Shown: positions 16,469 to 24,434 of the stretch, in pieces
Position numbering within the stretch: position 1 is the stretch's first letter
Layout of the letters: each line of letters begins with the position of its first letter
Notes under the pieces: generated by a model
What the model was told of the DNA's origin: nothing
The model's input: the letters and a program-made list of their open reading frames with translations, nothing else
Databases searched by the model: none
Program-made: the position numbers and the translations under genes
NCBI GenBank assembly: GCA_029068505.1
Contig: JAIECN010000004.1
Location: 1-42,131, forward strand
Source: Alistipes sp.
GTDB taxonomy: Bacteria > Bacteroidota > Bacteroidia > Bacteroidales > Rikenellaceae
Direction: 5' to 3'
DNA length: 42,131 nucleotides

Positions 16469-16533
16469 GGATTCGAGGGGGCATCGATCATCGATCCCGG
16501 ACATGGCGTCGAACGGTTCGAATCCCCTTTTTT
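16469..16533 (+). terminator. Possible terminator after the LTA-synthase-like gene
   Basis: GGATTCGA (16469-16476) can pair with TCGAATCC (16518-16525), closing a long self-structured loop, and six T follow at 16528-16533. The large loop makes it weaker than the others. The rest of the gap to 16704 shows no gene. Confidence 0.5.
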
Positions 16534-16704
16534 AGGTATTGTCCGCTTGCGGCGCAACGGTTAATTTTGAACCGGTGAAAAAGTGCATTTCCGGAGCGTG
16601 CGCAGGGCCGGCAGTCTCCTCGGCATGCGGCTGGACGGCGGCTTCCTCGGCTTGCGGTCGGGCGGCAGAGTCTCCGGAGTGCAGATAAATTTACGATTGT
16701 TGTT

Positions 16705-17634
16705 ATGTTGAAGTCTCGTTATTCTTCCGACGAACGGATGTGCGATCTGGTTTGCGACCGTTATGCGGTGTTGCAGGTCATGAGCCGCTTCGGCATCGCG
16801 CTGGGCTTCGGCGACAAGACCGTGGCCGAGGTATGCGCTGAAAACAAGGTCGATGCGGCGACGTTCCTGGCCGTCGTCAACCTCTCGTCCGGTGCAGGTG
16901 CCGGCGAGGAGTCTGCGGCCGAGGTTTCGGTGCGCTCGCTGCTCGACTACCTGCATAATTCGCACGGCTATTTTCTCGGCTTCCGTCTGCCGGCCATTCG
17001 CCGCAAGTTGATCGAGGCTGTCGATTGCAGCCTGAACGATGTGTCGTTCGCTATCATGCGCTATTTCGACGAGTATGCGGCCGAGGTCGACCGGCACATG
17101 GCCTATGAGGAAAAATCGGTGTTTCCCTATGTCGAGGCGCTGCTCGCCGGCGAGAAGAAAGCCGACTATTCGATGGACATTTTCCGGCGCCACCACGACC
17201 GGATCGAGGAACGCTTGCGCGAGTTGAAGAACATCATCATCAAATATTATCCTTCGGGCGGCAGCAACGAACTGAACGGCGTGCTGTACGACATATTCAC
17301 GTGCGAAGAGGAGCTGGCCTCGCACAATGCGGTGGAGAATGAGATATTCATTCCTGCGGTCGAACGGCTGGCGTCCGACGGGGCGTGCGCCGAGCGGCAG
17401 GAGCCGTTGAGCGCGCGCGAGCGGGAGATCATCGTTTGCGTGGTCAAGGGGTTGACCAACAAGCAGATCGCCGACGAGCTGTGCATATCGACCCACACGG
17501 TCATCACCCATAGGCGCAATATTGCATCGAAATTGCAGATCCATTCGGCGGCCGGACTGACGATCTATGCCATCGTCAATAAACTGGTCGAACTTTCGGA
17601 AATCAAGGACTCCATCACCGACACGCAAGCATGA
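16705..17634 (+). CDS. Hemerythrin-like domain fused to LuxR-type HTH regulator
   Basis: A 309-aa three-part protein. Residues 12-60 resemble the N-terminal DUF542 of RIC/ScdA/YtfE iron-centre repair proteins, but the usual CCGG is replaced (GIALGFGDKTVAEVC). Residues about 78-222 form a hemerythrin-like four-helix domain with plausible di-iron ligands: His84/His87, His131-x3-Glu135, His163/His164 and His207-x3-Glu211. Residues about 235-297 are a LuxR/GerE helix-turn-helix (LSAREREIIVCVVKGLTNKQIADEL). It reads as a one-component regulator sensing O2, NO or iron through a di-iron site; that function is inferred. Its stop overlaps the CDF exporter start (ATGA). No convincing -7 box was found; a TAAATTTA at 16685-16692 is near-consensus. 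Confidence 0.85.
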   Translation: MLKSRYSSDERMCDLVCDRYAVLQVMSRFGIALGFGDKTVAEVCAENKVDAATFLAVVNLSSGAGAGEESAAEVSVRSLLDYLHNSHGYFLGFRLPAIRRKLIEAVDCSLNDVSFAIMRYFDEYAAEVDRHMAYEEKSVFPYVEALLAGEKKADYSMDIFRRHHDRIEERLRELKNIIIKYYPSGGSNELNGVLYDIFTCEEELASHNAVENEIFIPAVERLASDGACAERQEPLSAREREIIVCVVKGLTNKQIADELCISTHTVITHRRNIASKLQIHSAAGLTIYAIVNKLVELSEIKDSITDTQA

Positions 17635-18530
17635 CGCACCGCCACCACGCATCGCACCGCCACCATCGGATTTCGTCGCTCAACCGCGCTTTTCTGATCG
17701 GTATCGCACTCAACGTGTCGTTCGTGGTCGTGGAGTTTCTTGCCGGGCTGTGGTACGGTTCGATGGGCCTGCTATCCGATGCCGGGCACAATCTTTCGGA
17801 CGTCTTCAGTCTGCTGCTGGCCATGTTGGCGTTTCGGCTGGCGCAGGTGCGGCCTACGCAGCGTTATACCTATGGCTACAAAAAAAGCACGGTGCTTATT
17901 TCGCTGTTCAATTCTTTGCTGTTGTTGATCGCCGTTGGGATCATCGTTGCCGAGAGCGTGGGGCGCATGCTCCATCCGGCGCCGATCCAAGGCGGAGCCA
18001 TAGCCTGGACGGCCGGCATCGGCGTGTTGGTCAACGGATTCACGGCGTGGCTCTTCATGAAGGATCGCAAACGCGACCTCAATGTCAAGGGTGCTTATCT
18101 CCACATGGCGGCCGATGCGCTGGTGTCGGTCGGGGTGCTGGTGTCGGGGCTGGTGATCGTCCGCACGGGCTGGACGATCGTCGATCCCATCGTGGGGCTG
18201 ATCGTCGCCGCCGTGATCGTGGTGTCGGTATGGTCGCTGACGCGCGACAGCCTGCGCCTGTCGCTCGACGGCGTGCCGGCGGGGATCGATGTGGCCGAGC
18301 TGGAACGGCGGATGATGACGGTCGAAGGGGTCGAGGCGGTGCACCACATCCATGTGTGGGCCATGAGCACGACCGAAAATGCACTGACGGCCCATGTGCT
18401 GCTGTCCGATCCGTGCATGATGGTGCGGGTGAAACCCCGGCTCCGCGAGCTGCTTGCCGAGGCGGGCATCCGCCATGCGACGCTGGAATGCGAAACCGTC
18501 GCCGAGCATTGCAGCGGTCGGTGCGAATGA
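17631..18530 (+). CDS. CDF-family divalent metal cation exporter
   Basis: A 299-aa cation diffusion facilitator (CzcD/ZitB-like) with a His-rich N terminus (MTHRHHASHRHHR), six membrane spans (about 18-205) and a cytoplasmic ferredoxin-like domain (about 210-285). Metal-site motifs are SDAGHNLSD (Asp50, His53, Asp57) and HMAADAL in span 5. The C terminus adds His and Cys residues (ECETVAEHCSGRCE). Members export Zn, Co, Cd or Fe in exchange for protons; the His-Asp site arrangement is Zn-type. Its ATG overlaps the stop of the hemerythrin-LuxR gene by 4 nt, implying that the regulator and exporter are made together. Confidence 0.92.
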   Translation: MTHRHHASHRHHRISSLNRAFLIGIALNVSFVVVEFLAGLWYGSMGLLSDAGHNLSDVFSLLLAMLAFRLAQVRPTQRYTYGYKKSTVLISLFNSLLLLIAVGIIVAESVGRMLHPAPIQGGAIAWTAGIGVLVNGFTAWLFMKDRKRDLNVKGAYLHMAADALVSVGVLVSGLVIVRTGWTIVDPIVGLIVAAVIVVSVWSLTRDSLRLSLDGVPAGIDVAELERRMMTVEGVEAVHHIHVWAMSTTENALTAHVLLSDPCMMVRVKPRLRELLAEAGIRHATLECETVAEHCSGRCE

Positions 18531-18568
18531 AATAATCGGAACACCCTTTTCCTACGGCTTTTGCTTTT

Positions 18569-18814
18569 CTACGGCACCGGATCGTATCCGCTTCCGCCCC
18601 AGGGGTGGCAGCGGGCGAGGCGGCGCAGGGTGAGCCACCCTCCTTTCAGCGGGCCGTATTTGCGCAGCGCTTCGAGCGCATATTGCGAGCAGGTGGGCGT
18701 GTAGCGGCATGCCGGCGGAGTGAGGGGCGAGATGCACAACTGATAGAACCGCACGAGCAACAACAGCGGCAGTGCCGATAGCCGATGGAGCCGGGAGCGC
18801 GTTTTGCTGTTCAT
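18569..18814 (-). CDS. yidD: Membrane protein insertion efficiency factor YidD
   Basis: An 81-aa YidD/DUF37 protein that assists YidC-dependent membrane insertion. It shows the family core [30 protein letters not shown] and the C-terminal [22 protein letters not shown]. The ATG at 18814 is preferred; a TTG five codons upstream (overlapping the rnpA stop) is an alternative. It lies 11 nt after rnpA, the classic rnpA-yidD pairing, though rpmH is not next to it here. Last gene of the long minus-strand cluster, convergent with the CDF gene. Confidence 0.95.
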   Translation of the reverse strand: MNSKTRSRLHRLSALPLLLLVRFYQLCISPLTPPACRYTPTCSQYALEALRKYGPLKGGWLTLRRLARCHPWGGSGYDPVP

Positions 18815-18825
18815 GGTCGGGGCGG

Positions 18826-19236
18826 TCAAAGGGCATCGACCGGCTGCCGGCTGTCCGTTTGCATCTGTTCGCTGATCGTCGAAAGAATTTTGGCGACGGC
18901 GCGTTCGATGTGGCGGTAAGGCAGCACTTCTTTCGACGAATAGATCAAAGCCAGATCGAGAGCTGCGGGGCGCCCGCCGGATGCGAGGAGCTGTTTCTGC
19001 AACCGGTAGGCTTCCTTGGTGCGGCGGCGCAGCAGGTTGCGTTTGTTGGCCCGCTTGTGGAATTTCTTGGGGACGGAAAACAAGATTTCCGGCCGTCCGG
19101 CGTCGTTTGCGGCGGATTCCGCGAGCCAGATATAACGGAACGGGAAGACGAAGCCGCTTCGGCCCTCCTCGAAAAGACGGCGGATCGCTCCGAGCGAGCG
19201 AAGCCGCTCTGCGCGGGGAAGCGAACGGTCGGGCAT
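18826..19236 (-). CDS. rnpA: Ribonuclease P protein component
   Basis: A 136-aa protein subunit of RNase P, which supports the catalytic RNA in removing tRNA 5' leaders. The RNR-type signature is [21 protein letters not shown] (about 67-87), preceded by FSVPKKFHK, and the N terminus has the typical LPRAERLRS. Length is slightly above the usual 110-125 because of a C-terminal tail. It lies between the hemD-like gene (8-nt gap) and yidD (11-nt gap). Confidence 0.93.
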   Translation of the reverse strand: MPDRSLPRAERLRSLGAIRRLFEEGRSGFVFPFRYIWLAESAANDAGRPEILFSVPKKFHKRANKRNLLRRRTKEAYRLQKQLLASGGRPAALDLALIYSSKEVLPYRHIERAVAKILSTISEQMQTDSRQPVDAL

Positions 19237-19244
19237 GCTGCGGG

Positions 19245-20105
19245 CTATTTGCGTGATTCGGCGTTGGCGCGGCGCGTGCGGCTCTTGGCCAACTTGTGCT
19301 GCTGGGTGCGCAGGAACTCCTCCTTGCGGGTGTCGGTCGTCAAGGTTACCGGCTCGACCTCTTCGCCGCGCTCGATCTTGGTCAGATAGAGATCGATCGC
19401 CTTGGCCATCGAAGGTGCGGCGGGCGTGGGGGCGTTGGCCAGCACGCGCAGCTCGGCATCGAGCGCCGCGCGCAGCGTGCCGTCGCCGAAGACCGCCACG
19501 GGGGGCAGGTCGGCAGCCTTGTATTTCTCTACGAGCGTCTTGACGTCGGAGGGCGAATAGAGGGCCAGCAAGCCGTATTCCGAGACGTGCACCGCGTCGA
19601 GGTCGGCGGCGACCGTGCGGGCCAGAATCACGGGGTCGACCGCGAGCTTGAGCTTCGACAGCGCGTCGGGCAGCTCGGGTTTGTGCGGCTCGCTGAGCGC
19701 CAAGAGGAATTTTTCCTCCTTGTGCTTGATGATCAGCTCGACGAGCGACGTGAACGACCCGTCGGCGAACGATATCTTGCGCTTGCGGTAGACGATGTAT
19801 TTTTGCAGATAGAGGGCCACGGCCTCGGTCTGGCAGATGTATTTCATGGTCTCCGGCACGGCGATGCGGGCCTCTTCGCAGATGTGGAAGAAACTGTCGA
19901 CGGTGGTGCGGGACGTGAAGATGACGGCCGTGTGGGTGAGTATCTCGACCCGCTGGGCGCGGAACTCTTTCAGGGAGACGCCCTCCACGCGGATGAAAGG
20001 GCGGTAGTCGATTTCCACTTCGTGCCGCCGGGACAATTCGTAGAACGGGGACTTCTCGATGATGGCCGGTTTCGGCTGCGAAACCAATACGCTGTCGATT
20101 TTCAA
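19245..20105 (-). CDS. hemD: HemD-like uroporphyrinogen-III synthase-family protein
   Basis: A 286-aa protein of the poorly conserved HemD fold: two alpha/beta halves, with [20 protein letters not shown] early and [14 protein letters not shown] and [13 protein letters not shown] in the second half. Canonical HemD closes hydroxymethylbilane to uroporphyrinogen III. The last about 45 residues form a basic tail ([19 protein letters not shown]) not usual for HemD. The start is a TTG at 20105 preceded by a near-perfect Shine-Dalgarno at the right spacing, while no ATG fits the N terminus. No other haem genes are in the window; the DUF4271-hemD-rnpA-yidD order is typical of Bacteroidota. Biochemical activity is uncertain. 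Confidence 0.8.
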   Translation of the reverse strand: MKIDSVLVSQPKPAIIEKSPFYELSRRHEVEIDYRPFIRVEGVSLKEFRAQRVEILTHTAVIFTSRTTVDSFFHICEEARIAVPETMKYICQTEAVALYLQKYIVYRKRKISFADGSFTSLVELIIKHKEEKFLLALSEPHKPELPDALSKLKLAVDPVILARTVAADLDAVHVSEYGLLALYSPSDVKTLVEKYKAADLPPVAVFGDGTLRAALDAELRVLANAPTPAAPSMAKAIDLYLTKIERGEEVEPVTLTTDTRKEEFLRTQQHKLAKSRTRRANAESRK

Positions 20106-20109
20106 ATGG

Positions 20110-20119
20110 ACCTCCTTTT
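20110..20119 (-). promoter_or_regulatory. Strong Shine-Dalgarno before the hemD-like TTG start
   Basis: The minus strand reads AAAAGGAGGT, with five bases between GGAGG and the TTG start. This is close to the full anti-Shine-Dalgarno complement and supports the TTG as the true start. Other gene starts inspected in the window lack such a motif and have A/T-rich leaders. Confidence 0.75.
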
Positions 20120-20140
20120 GCGGTTATTGTTGCTTCCGGG

Positions 20141-21109
20141 TTATCTTGTCGCGATCAGCCAGAGCAGGCTGAAAGGGAAGATTTCCACGATGCAAAGGTA
20201 CAAAAACCAATATAAAATCGGAATTTTTTTTACAAGAAACAGCTGCGACGTCTCTCTGAGGCACAAGATTGCCGTTATGGCCAATCCGACGGCCGTGATG
20301 TAGAGCCAGCTTGTCCCCAGGTTGGAGGGAACGAGCGCCAGGAGCAGGAACAACGGCGTGGCGAGGATGGCCGCCAGCGCGAAATAGGTGCGTTTGAGCA
20401 TCCATATCTGGTCGGTCAGCAGCATGGCGAGCGTGACGGTGCCTACGGTCTTCAACAGCAATGACTGGTAGGCGGCGATCAAAGCCCACAAGAGGGCGGC
20501 GAGCAGGCTCGATGCGGCGAGCAGCTCGTAGGGCCAGGCATCCGGAATCTCGGCGGGCAGGAGCGTGTCGATGCTTTTGATCGTCGCGGCGCCGAGGAAC
20601 AACAACCCGAAGATGGCCGCGATGTTGAGGAACCGGTGCATGTTGTTGCCGCTGCCCGAACTCGCTGTGAGCCGTTCGCGCGAGGCCCTGGTGCGGAAAA
20701 CCCGCCGGAAAAGCAGCACGATGTCGTTCAGATGGCGGTAGAGAAAGATGGCGTAGGCCGCCGTGAGCAGCAGCACCAGAATTTCGAACGCAGGCGTGCC
20801 GGTCAGCGTGCGTGCCGGTGCGGCGGCGGGCGGCGGAACCGGAATGCCGGCCGCGCGGAACGATGCGGTGCCGAAAACCTCCTGCGGCGCAACGTTGCGG
20901 TAGGCCGGTTCGGCGACGGTTTTTGCGGGCAGCGAATCGTGCGCATGCCAAGGGTCGTCGGAGAAGGACAATCCGGAGGAAAGAAGCGAATCGGAGCCGG
21001 AAAGAGGGGATTCGGCCGTCGGGGCGGCCGTCACTGCGCCGCCTGTCGGCTGTTCGTCGGTCGTTCGGGTCGGCAGGCTGTCGCTGCGGGGTGTCTGGGT
21101 GCCGGTCAT
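20141..21109 (-). CDS. DUF4271-domain membrane protein
   Basis: A 322-aa protein. The first about 100 residues are rich in Thr, Ser, Pro and Ala and look unstructured. About seven membrane spans follow (first around EILVLLLTAAYAIFLYRHL, last ILYWFLYLCIVEIFPFSLLWLI), which is the DUF4271 region. Function is unknown. The ATG at 21109 overlaps the stop of the histidine kinase gene (ATGA), so they are translationally coupled, and the hemD-like gene follows after 35 nt. Confidence 0.83.
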   Translation of the reverse strand: MTGTQTPRSDSLPTRTTDEQPTGGAVTAAPTAESPLSGSDSLLSSGLSFSDDPWHAHDSLPAKTVAEPAYRNVAPQEVFGTASFRAAGIPVPPPAAAPARTLTGTPAFEILVLLLTAAYAIFLYRHLNDIVLLFRRVFRTRASRERLTASSGSGNNMHRFLNIAAIFGLLFLGAATIKSIDTLLPAEIPDAWPYELLAASSLLAALLWALIAAYQSLLLKTVGTVTLAMLLTDQIWMLKRTYFALAAILATPLFLLLALVPSNLGTSWLYITAVGLAITAILCLRETSQLFLVKKIPILYWFLYLCIVEIFPFSLLWLIATR

Positions 21110-22281
21110 GTCTCGAAAATGCGTTTGAGCGTGATGCGGATCGTGGTGCCCTTGCCCGGCTCGGAGTCGATCACGGCGATGCGTCCTTGGTGGTATTCCT
21201 CGACGATGCGGCGCGAGAGCGACAACCCCAGGCCCCAGCCGCGGGTCTTGGTGGTGAAGCCGGGTTCGAAGATGCGCTTCCAGTTGCTTTTGGGGATGCC
21301 TTTGCCGGTGTCGCGCACGTCGATCATCACATGTTTTTCGTCTGCTGAAATCCGCACGTCGATCGCCCCGTGGCCCTGGAGGGCGTCGAGCGAGTTCTTC
21401 ATGAGGTTCTCGACCACCCATTCGAAGAGCGCCGCATTGATGTTGGCCTGCACGGGGGCGATGGCCAGTCCGTTATAGTCGAGCGTCACGTTGCGGGGGA
21501 TGCGTTTGCGGAAGTACATGACCGACTCGCCCACCGTTTCGTTGATGTTGGCCGGGGCGAGCGGGGTTTCGGAGCCGATCTTCGAGAAGCGGTCGACGAT
21601 CTTCATCAGGTGCGTCAGATCCTTGTTCATCTCCTCGACGGCCGTCGGATCTACGGGTTGCGAACGCAGATACTCGATCCAGCCCAGCAGCGACGAGGTG
21701 GGCGTGCCCAGCTGGTGGGCCGTCTCCTTGGCCAGACCGATCCATACGCGGTTCTGCTCGTCTTGCTTGGTCGAGCGGAAGGCGATGAATCCCAAGAGGA
21801 TGAAGAGCGTGACGACCAGCAACTGCACATAGGGGAACCAGTAGAGCGACTTGAGCAGCTTCGACTTGCCGTAGAAGATGATGTGGTAGTGGTCGTCGGT
21901 CCACCAGAACCGCACGGGCAGCGGGGTGTTCTCCTCGGTGAAGCGTTCGATCTGGCGGCGCAGCAGGTCGGGGTGGTCGATCACGCGGTCGGGAATGAGG
22001 TGGGAGTTGATGACCTCCAGGTTCTCGTTGGTGATGATGAACGGGATGTTGTTGCTGTTCGACACGATGTCGGCGATCAGCGGGTCGGCCATGGCGTTGC
22101 CCGTCGCATTGCGGTTGACGCGTTCCATGGCATGCGCCCAGAGCGCCACGTCGTGCTGCTCCTTCTGCTTGAGCCGCTGGGCCATGTTGTTGGTGTAGAG
22201 CAGCGACAGCGCACCCAGAAGCACGCCGACGACGATCACCATCATGCGGTTGCGGAACGAGAAGATGCGACGGAATTTCAT
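21106..22281 (-). CDS. Sensor histidine kinase
   Basis: A 391-aa membrane histidine kinase. There are two membrane spans (about 12-29 and 151-168) flanking a periplasmic sensor region of about 120 residues. The dimerisation helix has the phospho-acceptor His189 in AKETAHQLGTPTSSL, an HQLGTP variant of the usual HELRTP. The ATPase domain follows, with the N box NLMKNSLDAL, DTGKGIP and GWGLGLSLS. No response regulator gene is adjacent, so it is an orphan kinase here. It starts 13 nt after the S41 protease stop and overlaps the DUF4271 gene. Confidence 0.92.
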   Translation of the reverse strand: MKFRRIFSFRNRMMVIVVGVLLGALSLLYTNNMAQRLKQKEQHDVALWAHAMERVNRNATGNAMADPLIADIVSNSNNIPFIITNENLEVINSHLIPDRVIDHPDLLRRQIERFTEENTPLPVRFWWTDDHYHIIFYGKSKLLKSLYWFPYVQLLVVTLFILLGFIAFRSTKQDEQNRVWIGLAKETAHQLGTPTSSLLGWIEYLRSQPVDPTAVEEMNKDLTHLMKIVDRFSKIGSETPLAPANINETVGESVMYFRKRIPRNVTLDYNGLAIAPVQANINAALFEWVVENLMKNSLDALQGHGAIDVRISADEKHVMIDVRDTGKGIPKSNWKRIFEPGFTTKTRGWGLGLSLSRRIVEEYHQGRIAVIDSEPGKGTTIRITLKRIFET

Positions 22282-22294
22282 GGCGGGCGGCGGT

Positions 22295-23950
22295 TTACTT
22301 GCGCGGCGTGTCCTGCTCGGTCAGGATGCGCGCATATTCCTGCGGGTCGCGCAGCAGCTCGATGGCCTGCTGCACGTCGCGGTCGTCGGGCAGCGAGTGG
22401 GCGAGCACCGCTTCGGTGTAGCCGTGGCGCAGCACGATGTCGTTGTCGATCGAGCGGACGATCTCCTTGCGGTAGGTCTCCAGATTGGCCTGCGTGTCGT
22501 CGCGCAGGTTCTTTTCGAGGGCTTCGATCTGCTCGCCGATGGCATCGAAGCGATCCGCCTTGGCCGCGTCGCGCAGTTGTTTGAGCGCCCGGCGCGAATC
22601 CGACTCGTAGGGCACCTCTTTGTCCTGCATGAAGGTGCGGAAGTCGTCGTAGTCGGCATCGGTAATGGTGAACGACACCAGGTCGTCCGGCTTCCCGGGG
22701 TTGCGGCGCATGTAGTCGTCGGCGAAATCCTCGATGAAGCCCAGCGCATAGAGCGTCGCCGCAAAGCGGCTGATGTACTCCGGCTCGGTGCGCAGGTCGG
22801 GCATCACGCCGCCGCCGTCGTAGACCTTGCGCCCGGCGCGGGTCGAGAACTCCGAGATCAGCGAGTCGGGGACGGCGTTCACGGCGCCCTGCTGCGAGTG
22901 CGAGTAATCGATGGCCTGGATGCAGCGGCCCGAGGGGATGTGGTATTTGGCCGTCGTGAGCTTCAGCATGGCGTTGTAACCCAGCGGGCGGGTGCTCTGC
23001 ACCAGCCCCTTGCCGAAGGTGCGCTGCCCGACGAGCACCGCGCGGTCGAGGTCTTGCAGCGCGCCGGCCACGATTTCGGCGGCCGAGGCCGAGTTGCCGT
23101 TGACCAGCACGACCAGCGGCAGGTCGGGGAATGCCGGCTCCGAAGCCGTGCGGTAGACCTGCGCCGACTCGGCGGTGCGCCCCTTGGTGGTCACGACCTC
23201 GGTGCCTTTGGGCAGGAACATCGAGAGAATCTTGACGGCCTCCTGGAGGATGCCGCCCGAATTGGAGCGGTAGTCGAGGATCAGCCCCTGGAGCCGGCCC
23301 TCGCTGCGGAGCCGTTCGATGGCGGCGCGCATCTCTTCGTAGGAACCTTCCGTGAAGTCGCTGTGGCGGATGTAACCGATGCCCTCGGCTGCCCAGCCGG
23401 CGTAGGGGATGCTCGGGATGGCGATGCGCTCGCGGGTCAGCGTCACGGTCTGCTGTGTGCCGTCGAGGTGCTCGACGGTGACTTTCACCTGGGTGCCCGG
23501 ATCGCCCTTGAGCAGGGCCGACACCTGGTCGGTCGTGAAGCCGCGGGCGTCCTTGCCGTCGATGGCCATGATTTTGTCGCCGATCTTCAGCCCGGCGCGG
23601 TCGGCGGGCGAACCCTTGTAGGGCTGGGCGAAGATCACGCGGTCGCCCTTCTGGCGGATGAGCGAACCCACGCCGCCGTATTTCCCGGTGGTGAGTATCT
23701 CGAAAGTCGACATTTCGTCGGCCGGGATGAACTCCGTATAGGGATCGAGGCTGCGCACCATGCCTTGGGCGGCTCCGGTCATGAGCTTGTCCGGATCGAC
23801 AGGATCGACGTATCCGAGCGAAAGTTCGCGCATCATGTTGACCGCGATCTCCATGTTGCGGCCCAAGCCGAAGTCGTCGTGTCCTGCGAACGTCAGCACC
23901 AAGGCGGCGCCGATGGCTCCGGCGGCGGAGAGAAGGTATTTTCTATTCAT
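22295..23950 (-). CDS. S41-family C-terminal processing protease
   Basis: A 551-aa tail-specific protease of the CtpA/Prc type acting in the periplasm. A signal anchor (about 4-23) is followed by a PDZ domain (about 88-165) and the S41 catalytic domain (about 185-370). The dyad is probably Ser289 in NGNSASAAE with Lys314 in TFGKGLVQ, 25 residues apart as in known family members. A long helical C-terminal region (about 430-551) is rich in charged residues. The ATG at 23950 overlaps the stop of the upstream small membrane protein gene by 8 nt; the frame is open further upstream but that part is antisense-like filler. The histidine kinase gene follows after 13 nt. Confidence 0.93.
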   Translation of the reverse strand: MNRKYLLSAAGAIGAALVLTFAGHDDFGLGRNMEIAVNMMRELSLGYVDPVDPDKLMTGAAQGMVRSLDPYTEFIPADEMSTFEILTTGKYGGVGSLIRQKGDRVIFAQPYKGSPADRAGLKIGDKIMAIDGKDARGFTTDQVSALLKGDPGTQVKVTVEHLDGTQQTVTLTRERIAIPSIPYAGWAAEGIGYIRHSDFTEGSYEEMRAAIERLRSEGRLQGLILDYRSNSGGILQEAVKILSMFLPKGTEVVTTKGRTAESAQVYRTASEPAFPDLPLVVLVNGNSASAAEIVAGALQDLDRAVLVGQRTFGKGLVQSTRPLGYNAMLKLTTAKYHIPSGRCIQAIDYSHSQQGAVNAVPDSLISEFSTRAGRKVYDGGGVMPDLRTEPEYISRFAATLYALGFIEDFADDYMRRNPGKPDDLVSFTITDADYDDFRTFMQDKEVPYESDSRRALKQLRDAAKADRFDAIGEQIEALEKNLRDDTQANLETYRKEIVRSIDNDIVLRHGYTEAVLAHSLPDDRDVQQAIELLRDPQEYARILTEQDTPRK

Positions 23951-24413
23951 TGCGTTCTGCCGTTTGTATATAGGAATCGAGCCGGTAACCGACCCGGGCG
24001 ACGCCGCGGCGTATCCCCTCCAGCACGATCCATTGGCCGTATTGCGACACTTCGATCCGGTCTTCGAACAGAAGCGTCGCACGGTGCAGGAGCGTGTCGG
24101 CGCGGAACGTCAGTTTGCCGTCCGATTCGTCGGACAGCGAAAACCCTGCCGACTTGAACGCATTGACGAGCTGCTGGCGGTGCCGCTCCAGGTCGCCCTC
24201 GACTTGGCGCGAGACGAATCCGAAGCGCGGATACAAGGCGGCGAGCACGACGATGGCGATGAGCAGGGTCAAGTAACGGTCCGTGTGGAACATGACGTAG
24301 ATCGTCTCTTCCAGCGAGAGGGCCGAAGTGCCCGAGAGGAGCATCAGAGCCATGATCGCCACGCAGAGCAGGCACATGGCGACGAAATATTTGAAAGCAC
24401 GCAGGAAATACAT
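23943..24413 (-). CDS. Small two-span membrane protein, unrecognised
   Basis: A 156-aa protein I do not recognise. Two N-terminal membrane spans (about 9-28 and 46-63) are followed by a soluble domain of about 90 residues, alternating helix-like (QVEGDLERHRQQLVNAFKS) and strand-like segments (KLTFRADTLLHRATLLFEDRIEV). Gene position strongly supports that it is real: 21 nt after ispH and overlapping the S41 protease start by 8 nt. It might modulate the protease or kinase encoded downstream, but that is guilt by association. Confidence 0.8.
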   Translation of the reverse strand: MYFLRAFKYFVAMCLLCVAIMALMLLSGTSALSLEETIYVMFHTDRYLTLLIAIVVLAALYPRFGFVSRQVEGDLERHRQQLVNAFKSAGFSLSDESDGKLTFRADTLLHRATLLFEDRIEVSQYGQWIVLEGIRRGVARVGYRLDSYIQTAERNE

Positions 24414-24434
24414 GGGAAAAAGAGTTTGCAGAGG

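Noticed and set aside
16511..16530. GGTTCGAATCCCC-like segment resembling a tRNA T arm
   Set aside because: No acceptor, D or anticodon arm can be built around it; it is better explained as part of a terminator hairpin.
16618..16671. Two near-repeats beginning TCCTCGGC ahead of the hemerythrin-LuxR gene
   Set aside because: Short and imperfect in GC-rich DNA; not enough to claim a repeat or operator.
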